Assembly (NCBI GenBank): GCA_964592645.1
Contig: CAZQFV010000002.1
Coordinates: forward strand, 124,001 to 188,000
Length of the DNA: 64,000 nt
Source: CAZQFV01 sp964592645
Lineage (GTDB): Bacteria > Chloroflexota > Chloroflexia > DTKN01
Reading direction: 5' to 3'
Shown: piece by piece, positions 56,507 to 64,000 of the stretch
Layout of the letters: every line of letters begins with the position of its first letter
Position numbering within the stretch: position 1 is the first letter of the stretch
Made by a program: the position numbers and the translations under genes
Notes under the pieces: model-generated
What the model saw: the letters and a program-made list of their open reading frames with translations, nothing else
What the model was told of the DNA's origin: nothing
Database searches by the model: none

Positions 56507-57472
56507 TCATCTCCCCTCCCGCCATATCTCGATCGCCCCGTACCCCACGACCTGCGTCCGGTCGCCTTGCGGCACGTCGCCCGAGTTGGCGTAGCGCAGC
56601 ACCTCCACCCGGTTGGCTCCCAACTGCCGGGCCACCTCCATGACGACCACAATGGCCTCCTCGCCGCAGCAGGCCGTCACCAGGTTGGGCACCCCTTCGG
56701 CCATGAGGCCGCGCACCTCCCGGCGCAGCCGGTTGGAGTCCAGGGAGGCAATGGCGGCAAGCGTGATCCCGTCCACGCGCCGGGCTTCCTCGTAGGCGGG
56801 GTAGTGCGCCAGGTCGGAGCTGGCCACCAGCAGGACGTTGCGGCCGGCCAACACCTGGACCAGCGCGGCGGTCAGCGCCGGGGCGTTCTCCGGCAGGGGA
56901 TAGCCGATGAGGATGGGGACGATCGGCGTGTCCGGCAGGGCGCGCTGCAGGAACGGGATCTGCACCTCCAGGTTGTGGTCCCTGGCGTGGCGGGCCGGGT
57001 CGCTCTCGAACGCCGTGTTCGCCCGCAGGATGGCCTGGGCCAGCGCGGCGTCGACCGGGACGGTGCCCAGCGGCGTCTCCCAGGCCCCGCCCGGGTAGAC
57101 GGCCACCCCGGTGAAGCCCTGGATGTAGTGGTTCTGGCCGATGAGGATGACGGCCTCGTACCGTTGCCCGCGCACCTCGGCGTAGGCGGTCCCGGCCACG
57201 GCCCCGGAGTAGACGTACCCGGCGTGCGGCACAATCAGCGCCAGGGGGTGGTTTCCGCCGGGCGTCCCGGCCAGGTAGCCGTCGACCGTGGCCGCCAGCG
57301 TCTGGGCATCGGCCGGATAGAACCGGCCGGCGAAGACGGGTTTGCGCAGCAGTTCCGGCGGGTAGGTTGGGCCGGCGAGGGTCGTCGGGCTGCCGGCCGG
57401 CGGCGTCCCCCGGCATCCGGCGGCGAGGAGGAGCAGCAGCGTCAGGGTAATTCTCGTTCTGAGCTGCATCAT
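56507..57472 (-). CDS. amrB: AmmeMemoRadiSam system protein B (MEMO1-like), lipoprotein
   Basis: A 321-residue MEMO/DODA-superfamily metal protein with a lipoprotein signal (TLLLLLAAGC, C20). Putative metal ligands match human MEMO1: H83 (VPHAGYVYSG), H115 (IGQNHYIQGF), H223 (SDLAHYP) and C268/C269 (TACCGEEAI). MEMO1 is an iron- or copper-linked non-haem dioxygenase homologue. It lies 131 bp from AMMECR1 and 42 bp from the radical SAM gene. Two ATGs (57472, 57469) are possible; GGAGG is upstream. Confidence 0.92.
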   Translation of the reverse strand: MMQLRTRITLTLLLLLAAGCRGTPPAGSPTTLAGPTYPPELLRKPVFAGRFYPADAQTLAATVDGYLAGTPGGNHPLALIVPHAGYVYSGAVAGTAYAEVRGQRYEAVILIGQNHYIQGFTGVAVYPGGAWETPLGTVPVDAALAQAILRANTAFESDPARHARDHNLEVQIPFLQRALPDTPIVPILIGYPLPENAPALTAALVQVLAGRNVLLVASSDLAHYPAYEEARRVDGITLAAIASLDSNRLRREVRGLMAEGVPNLVTACCGEEAIVVVMEVARQLGANRVEVLRYANSGDVPQGDRTQVVGYGAIEIWREGR

Positions 57473-57514
57473 GGGCCATGGCCTCCTTCGAAATTTGAAA
57501 TTGGAATTGTCTTC

Positions 57515-58726
57515 CTATGCCCACACCCCGGCGATCTCCTGCCCGCAGTACTCGCACTTTCCAGCGGCCAGGTGTACCTCCAGCACGCTGAACCCGCTGC
57601 GGGCGATGACCACCCGGCCGCACCGCGGGCAGTAGGTGTGGCTGCCGGGATCCCCGGCGACGTTGCCGATGTAGACGTAGCGCAGCCCCTCGGCCAGGGC
57701 AATCTCGCGGGCCTCGTGCAGCCGCTGCACCGGCGTCGGCGGCAGGCTCTGCAGGCGGTAGAGCGGCGAGAAGCGGGAAAAGTGTAGCGGCACGTCCGGC
57801 CCCACCGTGTCCCGCACCCACCGCGCCAGGCGGCGCATGTCCTCCAGGGCGTCGTTCAGCGTCGGCACGACCAGGTTGACGATCTCCAGGTGCACGCCGC
57901 TGGCGCCAATCTGGGCGATGGCCTCCAGCACCGGCTGCAGCGTGGCCGAGCAGACTTCGCGGTAAAAGTCTTCGTCGATGCCTTTCAGGTCGATCTTGAT
58001 GGCGTCGATCACGCGGCACAGCTCCCGCAGCGGCTCGCTGTTGATATAGCCGGCGCTGATAACCGCGCTGCGCAGGCCGGCCGCCCGAGCCATCGTGGCC
58101 GTGTCGAACATGTACTCGTAGAAGACGGTCGGCTCGCTGTAGGTAAAGGCGATGGAGCGGCTGCCGGAGCGCAGCGCGGCGGAGACGACCTCCTCCGGGA
58201 GGAGCTGCACCATGGGCGTGTCCTCCGGCGGGACCTGCGAGATCTCCCAGTTCTGGCAGTAGAGGCAGTGCAGGTTGCACCCGGCCGTGGCCAGGGAAAA
58301 GGCCATGCTCCCCGGCAGAAAGTGGAAGAACGGCTTTTTCTCGATCGGGTCGACGTGCACGGCGCAGGGGTTGCCGTAGGCCATCGTGTAGAGGGTGCCC
58401 CCGCGGTTCTCGCGCACCCGGCAGTCGCCGCGGTGCCCCTCGGAGATCAGGCAGCCCTTGGGGCATAGCGCGCATTTGACATAATCGCCACCGTGCCGCA
58501 CGTGGCAGAAGTCGGCGGTGGAGGGGTGTATCGTGGTGTGACAGTCGCCGCAGCGCGCCGCCCCCTCCACCGCCAGGGCGAAGCGCGCCGGCCGGGCGTG
58601 CCAGGGCAGCTCCGGCTCGCGGCCGGAAAGGGTCCGGGCCAGGTTTTCCAGGATTGTGCCCAGGCCCAGGGCCCCCAGCCCCAGCCCGATCGCTCCTTTG
58701 ATGAACGCGCGCCTGCTCAGCTTCAA
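57515..58726 (-). CDS. amrS: AmmeMemoRadiSam radical SAM enzyme, Tat-exported with CxxCH motif
   Basis: A 403-residue radical SAM protein. N-terminal Tat signal SRRAFIKG (RR at 5-6) then a GAIGLGLGALGLG hydrophobic core. A haem-type CxxCH (C59-C62-H63), C74, and a CxxCPxGC cluster (85-92) precede the radical SAM cluster CNLHCLYC (C150, C154, C157). A C-terminal zinc ribbon (CPRC, CEYC) closes the protein with GVW, as in the family. I chose TTG 58726 with GGAAGG upstream; an ATG at 58762 is in frame but lies in a repeat without a ribosome site. Confidence 0.92.
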   Translation of the reverse strand: MKLSRRAFIKGAIGLGLGALGLGTILENLARTLSGREPELPWHARPARFALAVEGAARCGDCHTTIHPSTADFCHVRHGGDYVKCALCPKGCLISEGHRGDCRVRENRGGTLYTMAYGNPCAVHVDPIEKKPFFHFLPGSMAFSLATAGCNLHCLYCQNWEISQVPPEDTPMVQLLPEEVVSAALRSGSRSIAFTYSEPTVFYEYMFDTATMARAAGLRSAVISAGYINSEPLRELCRVIDAIKIDLKGIDEDFYREVCSATLQPVLEAIAQIGASGVHLEIVNLVVPTLNDALEDMRRLARWVRDTVGPDVPLHFSRFSPLYRLQSLPPTPVQRLHEAREIALAEGLRYVYIGNVAGDPGSHTYCPRCGRVVIARSGFSVLEVHLAAGKCEYCGQEIAGVWA

Positions 58727-58756
58727 GGCCTTCCTCGATGATGAAAACAGTTCATC

Positions 58757-58908
58757 AACCACAAAGGTCTATTTTCTAGAGAGGCACAAGGACACCAAGG
58801 TTTCCTGCGGTTCTTTCCCTTGCTTTTCTTTGTGCCTTTGTGTCGTCGTGGTTCCCATACTCTTCTCCGTGCCTTTGCGTCTTGGTTCACGTCTCCTTTG
58901 TGGTCGTT
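58757..58908. repeat. Dispersed AACCACAAAG/GGCACAAAG repeat cluster
   Basis: CAACCACAAAG at the left edge, AGGCACAAGGACACCAAGG, then inverted CTTTGTGCCTTTGTGTCGTCGT, TCCGTGCCTTTGCGTCTTGG and CTCCTTTGTGG. A 150-bp block of mixed direct and inverted copies between ccsA and the radical SAM gene. It probably replaces or carries the promoter of the AmmeMemo operon. Confidence 0.7.
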
Positions 58909-58918
58909 CCCGAATCGC

Positions 58919-59710
58919 TCAAAACACGTACATCTCTCCCATGCCGGCCCACCGCGCCAGCGCCGTGGCCCCCAGCAGCGTCACCAACACGGCCGCGAGC
59001 CCCAGCACCAGAACGGCAGCGTGGACGCGCCCGCTCCAGCCTTTCAGCCGGCGGGTGTGCAGGGCCAGCGTGAACAGCCCCCAGGTGACCAGGGTGAGTG
59101 CCTCTTTCACGCCCCAATTCCAGCAGCGTCCCCACGTCTGCCAGCTCCACAGCGCCCCCAGGGCCATGCCCAGCGTCAGCAGCGGGTAGCCCCAGGCCAG
59201 CCCACGCTGGATCAGCGCCTCGCCGGCCTCGTCCTTGCCGCGCAGCAGGCGCACCAGGCCGGCCGCCCCGGCCGGCACCAGCCCGCCGTAGCCCAGGGCC
59301 GTGACCACGACATGTAGTGGGAACAGGACCCCGGCCAGCGCCCCGGGCGGTGCCTGGGCGGCGCGCGCCGCCGGGGGTGTCAGTAGCAGCGCCAGGCCCA
59401 GCAGCAGCAGCGCCCCGCCCCCGGCGCAGCCGGCCCCCCGGGCGGCGGCGTGCCGCGGCGCGATGCCCACGGCCAGCGCCGTTGCCGCCGCGGCCAGCAG
59501 GGCGGCCTCGTAGGCGCTGCCCAGTGGCCAGGCGTGCGCCTGTAGCCCGCGGGCCAGCAGCGCCAGCAGCAGCAGATAGCCGCCGCTGCCCACTGCCCAG
59601 CGCGCCGCGCCGGCCGTTCGTTCGCCTCCGAAAAGCGCCAGCCCCGTGCCGGCCAGGAGGGCGGCCGCGGCCAACGGCAGCAGCGTGCCCTCGTGCAGCA
59701 GCCCACTCAT
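58919..59710 (-). CDS. ccsA: Cytochrome c biogenesis protein CcsA/ResC
   Basis: A 263-residue polytopic protein of the haem-handling family, half of the system II cytochrome c synthetase. The WWD-type signature WGRCWNWGVKEALTLVTW (near 200) and conserved His residues (LFPLHVVVTALGY; ALHTRRLKGW) are visible. It is the shortest acceptable length for CcsA. It overlaps ccsB by ATGA (59707-59710), so the two are translationally coupled. Confidence 0.88.
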   Translation of the reverse strand: MSGLLHEGTLLPLAAAALLAGTGLALFGGERTAGAARWAVGSGGYLLLLALLARGLQAHAWPLGSAYEAALLAAAATALAVGIAPRHAAARGAGCAGGGALLLLGLALLLTPPAARAAQAPPGALAGVLFPLHVVVTALGYGGLVPAGAAGLVRLLRGKDEAGEALIQRGLAWGYPLLTLGMALGALWSWQTWGRCWNWGVKEALTLVTWGLFTLALHTRRLKGWSGRVHAAVLVLGLAAVLVTLLGATALARWAGMGEMYVF

Positions 59711-61083
59711 CGCCGCCCCCTCCCGGCCCGCTCCAGGCGCCGCGCCAGGCAGGCGGCCGTTTCCCGGGCCGCTTCCGCATCCATTCCTAGCCGCACCCGC
59801 AGCGTGCCGTCCTCCTCCCGCCGCGCCCACAGCCGGCGCGAAGGGACCAGGAGTCCCATCCCACTGCCGAGGGTCAGCAGGAACCCGCCGGCCAGGAAGG
59901 GGCCGGCCCCCGGATCGTAGACCGCGTCCACCTCCAGGTAGCGCTCACCATGCAGCAACAGTTTTCCGCCGGGCAGTTCCAGGTACTCGTCGCTGGCCAC
60001 GACGCCCGCGAAGACGAGCCGGCCCTCCTGCTCGACGCGCACCGCCAGCGGCTCCATCCGCAGGCCGGCCAGCGTGGCCGGCGTCGGCGCAACCGTTACG
60101 TACCACGTTGGAGAGAAGGTTATCTCGAAGGAGCGGGCCGTGGTGCCTTCCGGGTAGTGGATCAGCGCCGGGCGCTCCCCGCCGCCGCCCTCCGGGCCGT
60201 CGTCCGCCGGGGTGATCTCTGCCGGCCGGCCGCCGTCCTCCGGGTAGGCCGTCACCCGCAGGACTAGCCCATGCGAGGCCAGGTGGAAACGCGCCCCGCC
60301 GGCCGCGAGCGGCGCCGCCGGGCCGAGCCAGCCCTCTTGGGTGCCCCCTGCCCACGCGACGCGAATGCGTCCCTCGACAAGGTTGCGGCCCCCGGGTCTT
60401 TCCGCGACCCGCCAGCCGGCGTAGGCGGCGCTGCACCAGGGCCGCCGCGCCAGGGCGGTCGGTTCGGCGGCCCCGGCGTCGAGCCGCAGCCGCTCGCGCC
60501 AGGCCAGCGGGCCGTGCAGCAGGGCAGACAGGGCGAACAGAAAGAGCCCCAGGTGGGTCAGGAGAGTGCCCAGGGGGGCCAGCCTCCAGGTGGCGCTGTA
60601 GAAGTGGTCGGGTGGGCCGGGGACGCTCCACAGCCGCCAGAGTGGGCGGCGCAGGGCCCGCCGGGCGGCCCGGGGGTTGATCCCCTCCACCTGGTAGTCG
60701 GGCGAACTGTAGGCCGCGTCCGGCAGGCGGACGGCCGGCCGGCGGGTCAGCGCCCGCCACAGCGCCCCCAGGCGGTCCACGGTGCAGGCCATGGCGTTCA
60801 GGAGCAGCGCCGCGGCCAGGGCCAGGAAGAGCGGGGTGCGCGGGATGGCGAACAGTCCCAGTTGTTGGTACAGGTCGTAGCGTTCCCCGTAGCGCTGGCG
60901 GGCCACCGCCTCCCAGGTTTGACGGCCGGCCTCGTCGATGCCGCCGGGCTGCTGGGGGAGGAGCAGGCTGCCGAGCAGCAGGAGCAGCAGGGTGCTCAGC
61001 AGGACGGCCGTGAGCGTACGCGAGGCGGCCAGGCGCCATAGGCGCCGGGGGAGGGAACGGAACAGGTTCTGGCGCGCGGCCAT
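59707..61083 (-). CDS. ccsB: Cytochrome c biogenesis protein CcsB/ResB
   Basis: A 458-residue ResB protein, partner of CcsA in system II. About three N-terminal helices (RTLTAVLLSTLLLLLLGSLLLPQ, LFLALAAALLLNAMACTVDRL, LGTLLTHLGLFLFALSAL), a large extracytoplasmic domain with ITFSPTWYVTVAPTPATLAGLR-type segment and a final helix (FLAGGFLLTLGSGMGLL). LTHLGLF carries the conserved His. A TTGACG-17-TATCAT promoter lies at 61124-61152. The pair sits directly upstream of the CxxCH-containing radical SAM gene. Confidence 0.88.
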   Translation of the reverse strand: MAARQNLFRSLPRRLWRLAASRTLTAVLLSTLLLLLLGSLLLPQQPGGIDEAGRQTWEAVARQRYGERYDLYQQLGLFAIPRTPLFLALAAALLLNAMACTVDRLGALWRALTRRPAVRLPDAAYSSPDYQVEGINPRAARRALRRPLWRLWSVPGPPDHFYSATWRLAPLGTLLTHLGLFLFALSALLHGPLAWRERLRLDAGAAEPTALARRPWCSAAYAGWRVAERPGGRNLVEGRIRVAWAGGTQEGWLGPAAPLAAGGARFHLASHGLVLRVTAYPEDGGRPAEITPADDGPEGGGGERPALIHYPEGTTARSFEITFSPTWYVTVAPTPATLAGLRMEPLAVRVEQEGRLVFAGVVASDEYLELPGGKLLLHGERYLEVDAVYDPGAGPFLAGGFLLTLGSGMGLLVPSRRLWARREEDGTLRVRLGMDAEAARETAACLARRLERAGRGRR

Positions 61084-61123
61084 GGCCGGACTCCTGTGGC
61101 AGAGAAGAGAGCGCCACGCCCGT

Positions 61124-61152
61124 ATGATAGTACACGGCGGGGGGTTCGTCAA
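61124..61152 (-). promoter_or_regulatory. Promoter for ccsB-ccsA
   Basis: On the minus strand: TTGACG (61147-61152), 17-bp spacer, TATCAT (61124-61129). It overlaps the end of the broken hydrolase gene. Confidence 0.6.
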
Positions 61153-61729
61153 GTGGAGTTGTCCGGCATCATGATGCCGTGCCCGCTCCGCGGGATGCAG
61201 TGCCTCTCGATCCCGCCAAGCCGCTGCAGCACCGGCATGCCGGCGTTCTCCTTGCCGTAGAAGTAGGTTTTTTGCAGGGCAGGCCCAGGAAGCGCGCCGG
61301 CAGCTGGCCGCTGTCCGACCACTGCACCGGCGAGCGCGAGCTGCGATGCACGGCTGTGGCCGTGGTGTGGTCCAGGCGCAGGGCCGGGTCGCCGCGGAGC
61401 GCGGCCTGCTGCTCGGGGAAGACCCGGTCGCGGTACTCTGCAAAGGGGATGCCGGCCACCTGCCGGCTGAAGCCGCAGTCCGCGGCGATCAGGTTGCCCT
61501 CCAGGTTGGCGAACGAGCGGACGCGGGCCATCGTGGCCGGCGCGAGGAGCAGGCCCACGGCACCGCCCATGCTGTGCGCGGCGATGTGCAGCGGGAGCGG
61601 GGGCAGCGCGGCGAGCAGCCGATCGAGGACCGCCGCCTGGTCCTCCATGGTGTAGGAAAAGTCCGCCTCCAGGTGCTCCATCATCTCGGGGTCGAGCCGG
61701 CCCAGCGTGGCCAGTGGGCTCTCGGACAT
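61149..61729 (-). pseudogene. Broken alpha/beta-hydrolase gene (5' truncated, frameshifted)
   Basis: The nucleophile elbow AAHSMGGAVGLLL and FANLEGNL are alpha/beta-hydrolase features, but the usual N-terminal HGxxG strand region is missing. After FLGLPCKK the frame slips at an A6 run (61268-61273 on the plus strand). The correct continuation, TYFYGKENAGMPVLQRL to RSGHGIMMPDNST with the catalytic His, is in another frame ending at 61149. One extra base in the A-run restores it. The ATG at 61729 still has AGGAGG. It could be a sequencing error at the homopolymer, but the missing N-terminus argues for real decay. Confidence 0.75.
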
Positions 61730-61954
61730 GGCAACCTCCTCGGCAGCGCCCAGCGCCGCCCGACGATGGTCCCTTCTCTGGAGAATAGACTCTCGGCCGG
61801 GCGGCCGCCAGGGCCGCCCTACGGGTCCATTTTCATCCGTTGTGATGCGCACCGTGCATCGACAACTTTGGAAGGTCGGCTCCCTTGGGGATCATTCTAC
61901 CCCTTTCGCCGGGCTGCGTCAACGATGGCGATGCTTTTGGCTTTTGGCCTGTCC

Positions 61955-61983
61955 TTGACCGGGCTCCCGCTTCATGCTATGAT
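61955..61983 (+). promoter_or_regulatory. Promoter for the VanW-family gene
   Basis: TTGACC (61955-61960), 17-bp spacer, TATGAT (61978-61983). Confidence 0.7.
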
Positions 61984-62017
61984 AGGCAGCAGGAAAGCTC
62001 CGACGAAAGGGAACGGC

Positions 62018-64000
62018 ATGGCCATCGGGCACGAGCCCGCCGACGGCGGCACGACGATGCAGACGCTGGTCCTGGCCCAGCTCCGCGAGGAGGCTTGGGA
62101 CGCGGCCCGGGCCGGCCGCGTCCGGCAGGCCGAATCCTACCTACAGCGCGCCCTGGCCCTCGACGGCGCCGATCCCGATCTGTGGGTGCTGCTGGGCGCG
62201 ATCTCCTCCAACCAAGAGGTGCGCGCCGCTTGCGCCCGCCGCGCCCTGGCCCTGGACCCCGCCCATCCGCGGGCCCAGGCCCTGCTCGCCGGCGAAGCGC
62301 TCCCGCTCGAGGCCCCCGGCGATGGAGGGGAGGCCAATGCCGGCTCCCAGCCCCTCGCCCCTTCTGCGGCCGGGGGAGCGCCGGTCCCCCTTTCGCCCTC
62401 TGCTGCGGAGACGGCGCTGCCGTCCCCCGATCCCCCTTTTCGTCTGGCCGCGCCGCGGCTGACCCCGGCCGGCCGGGCGCCCCGGCTCCCCCCCCGGGCC
62501 ATCGCCACAGAGCGGCCCCATCCCGCCCCGCCGCCCCCCATCCTGCGGACTGCGGCCCGCAGGCTGCTCCCCCGGCCCCATCTGGCCTGGACCCCGCGCC
62601 TGCGCCGCTATCTGCTGTTCGCCGGCGTCCTGCTGCTGATCGTGCTGACCAACCTGCTCCTGGCCGCGGCCTATGAACGCCGGTACGCCGGGCGCATCGT
62701 CCCCGGCGTGCAAGCCGCCGGCCGACCCCTGGGCGGGCTCACTCCCGCCGAGGCCGAGGCCGACCTGCAGCGCCAGGTCGCTGTGGCCCTGGCGCGGCCG
62801 CTCGCGCTGGCCTACGAGGGCCAAAGCTGGACTTTTTCCGCCGCCGCTCTCGGCCTGCGCTACCGCACCGCCGAGGCCGTCGGGGAGGCCGCGCGGGTCG
62901 GCCACCGCCCATCGCCCTGGCTCTCGTGGCGCGAGCGGGCCGCCGCCGGGCTGTGGGGAGCCGAGGTGGACCTGGGGGTCGAGACCCAGAGGGCGCTGCT
63001 GGAGGCGGCGCTGGACCAGGTATGCGGCGCGCTGGACCGGCCGGCCATCCCCCCCGAGGTCGCCTGGGAGGGCCAGGAGTGGATCCTGCTCCCGGGGCAG
63101 GACGGCCGCCACGTGCTGCGCGACGAGCTGCGCGCCGACCTCCTGGGCCGGCTGGCCGGCCTGGTCCACGGCGACGCGCCGCCCGGGCAGCCCATTGTCG
63201 TCCCTGTGCCCGTCGTCGTCGATAGCGCCGCCCTCTCCGAGGGCGAGGTGCGGCGGCTGCGCCAGCAGTTGGAGTGGGCTGGCCGGCCGCTGGCCGTGAC
63301 CTGCGCCGGCCATATTCGCCTCCTGGGCGCGGCCGACATCGCCCCCTGGCTGCGGGTGCAACTGGCGCCCCCCAGCGTGGGGGTGGATATGGCGGCCCTG
63401 CGGGCCTTCCTGGAGTCCCTGGAGCCGGAGGTGGCCGTTCCCGTGCAGCGGCCGCGCCTGCAGGTCCAAGACGGTCGGGCCGTGGTCTTTCAGTTGGGCC
63501 GCGACGGGCGCGGGCTGGATATGGACGTGTCCCTGTCTTTCCTGGAGGGCGCCCTGCACCGGCGGCTGCGCGGCGAGGAGGTGGAGGCGGTGGAACTGCC
63601 GACGCGGATCGTGCCGGCCGGCGAGGATGCCCTGGTCGCCGAGTTTGGTGTGGCGGAGCTGATTGGGCAGGGGCGCTCCTCGTTCGTCGATTCCTCGTGG
63701 GCGCGGGTCACCAACATCGTCGTCGGCGGGCGCGAGCTGAACGGTTGGTTGGTGGCCCCGGGCGAGGTTTTTTCGCTCAACGCCGCCCTGGATCCGGTGA
63801 CTTGGGAGAAGGGCTATGTGATGTCCGAGATCATCAGTGGAGGGCAGGTGGGCTGGGGACTGGGCGGGGGGCTCTGCCAGTTGGCGACCACCGTCTACCG
63901 GGCGGCGCTCAACACCGGGCTGGAGATCGTCGAGCGCCAGCCGCACTCCTGGCGGCTGGACTGGTACGAGCAGGATTCCCCGCCGGGCTTCGACGCCACG
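62018..64000 (+). CDS. VanW-family membrane protein with TPR region (runs off right edge)
   Basis: 661 residues are visible. TPR-like repeats about 20-90 (ARAGRVRQAESYLQRALALDGADPDLW), a Pro-rich linker, a membrane helix about 198-218 (LLFAGVLLLIVLTNLLLAAA), peptidoglycan-binding_4-like segments about 250-500 (PGVQAAGRPLGGLTPAEAEADL), and the VanW domain from about 570: LNGWLVAPGEVFSLN, GGGLCQLATTVYRAAL, ERQPHSWRLDWY, ending in the family's D-A-T motif at the edge. VanW proteins accompany vancomycin-type clusters but are common in Chloroflexota without resistance. AAAGGGAAC precedes the ATG. Confidence 0.88.
   Translation, partial: MAIGHEPADGGTTMQTLVLAQLREEAWDAARAGRVRQAESYLQRALALDGADPDLWVLLGAISSNQEVRAACARRALALDPAHPRAQALLAGEALPLEAPGDGGEANAGSQPLAPSAAGGAPVPLSPSAAETALPSPDPPFRLAAPRLTPAGRAPRLPPRAIATERPHPAPPPPILRTAARRLLPRPHLAWTPRLRRYLLFAGVLLLIVLTNLLLAAAYERRYAGRIVPGVQAAGRPLGGLTPAEAEADLQRQVAVALARPLALAYEGQSWTFSAAALGLRYRTAEAVGEAARVGHRPSPWLSWRERAAAGLWGAEVDLGVETQRALLEAALDQVCGALDRPAIPPEVAWEGQEWILLPGQDGRHVLRDELRADLLGRLAGLVHGDAPPGQPIVVPVPVVVDSAALSEGEVRRLRQQLEWAGRPLAVTCAGHIRLLGAADIAPWLRVQLAPPSVGVDMAALRAFLESLEPEVAVPVQRPRLQVQDGRAVVFQLGRDGRGLDMDVSLSFLEGALHRRLRGEEVEAVELPTRIVPAGEDALVAEFGVAELIGQGRSSFVDSSWARVTNIVVGGRELNGWLVAPGEVFSLNAALDPVTWEKGYVMSEIISGGQVGWGLGGGLCQLATTVYRAALNTGLEIVERQPHSWRLDWYEQDSPPGFDAT

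Noticed and set aside
58727..58762. ATG 58762 as start of the radical SAM gene
   Set aside because: It lies at the edge of a dispersed repeat and lacks a ribosome site. TTG 58726 has GGAAGG and leaves the Tat motif at the N-terminus. Not fully excluded.
1..64000. Prophage, integrative element or IS element
   Set aside because: No integrase, transposase, terminase or capsid-like gene was seen, and codon use is uniform. The single endolysin-like amidase is not enough.
62018..64000. Vancomycin resistance cluster
   Set aside because: VanW alone does not confer resistance, and no VanHAX or VanRS genes are in the window.

Overview
The window is GC-rich, gene-dense bacterial chromosome. I read it as a Chloroflexota genome (Anaerolineae/Caldilineae-like), though this is inference. 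The support is exported proteins with long Thr-Pro/Ser-Pro linkers, a C-terminal YLPIV tail on a giant secreted protein, LysW-like acidic zinc ribbons, a VanW/TPR membrane protein, a ComEC core without its hydrolase domain, and short operons with ATGA overlaps. Promoters are conventional sigma-70 type: TTGACA-like, usually a 17-bp spacer, then TATAAT, TACAAT or TAAAAT, often with an upstream TGTGG extension. No rRNA, tRNA, CRISPR array, transposase, integrase or phage structural gene was seen. The octamer GGCCGGCC recurs far more often than expected.

Layout. 1-3.6 kb: 5' part of pyruvate phosphate dikinase, two tandem acidic-tailed zinc ribbons, a probable 6S RNA, holA and rpsT. 3.8-11 kb: a giant secreted multidomain protein (glycoside-hydrolase-like region, propeller, cohesin, dockerin) translationally coupled to pgeF, then yggS and mgtC. 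11-19 kb: uppP, an anchored GH18 protein, a TPR protein, a transaldolase/FSA-type aldolase, a YhaM-type nuclease, acylphosphatase, endonuclease III, a histidine phosphatase and thpR. 19.1-19.4 kb: a gene-free structured region with a 52-bp direct repeat. 19.4-24.5 kb: an MFS exporter, then ccmE-ccmF and a PDZ protein. 24.5-33.3 kb: amidase, serine biosynthesis (serC-like, serA, DUF1015), a class I aminotransferase, a MoaD/ThiS-like protein and an amidohydrolase. 33.4-34.8 kb: tatA-tatB-tatC. 34.8-40.8 kb: PspA, two paralogous anchored solute-binding proteins (one fused to a VWA domain), a membrane coiled-coil protein and a LivJ-like lipoprotein, with no transporter permease or ATPase. 40.8-51.3 kb: cysteine desulfurase/Nfu, comEC, a GNAT protein, a giant secreted propeller/BNR protein and UvrD/PcrA helicase. 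51.4-61.1 kb: a spermidine-synthase-like membrane protein, a lipoprotein isoaspartyl methyltransferase, a DnaQ-WYL fusion, a complete AmmeMemoRadiSam triad and ccsA-ccsB. 61.1-64 kb: a broken alpha/beta-hydrolase gene and a truncated VanW-family gene.

How the genes fit together. The strongest theme is envelope biology. All three AmmeMemoRadiSam proteins carry export signals: Tat for the radical SAM enzyme, lipoprotein signals for the MEMO and AMMECR1 proteins. The radical SAM protein carries a CxxCH haem-attachment motif, cytochrome c synthetase genes lie directly upstream, and the Tat translocase is encoded in the same window. A lipoprotein PIMT nearby is a second SAM-dependent enzyme that appears to be outside the cytoplasm. 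This predicted exported, possibly haem-containing SAM-dependent system is the best candidate for new biology here. The PspA/SBP-VWA cluster is second.
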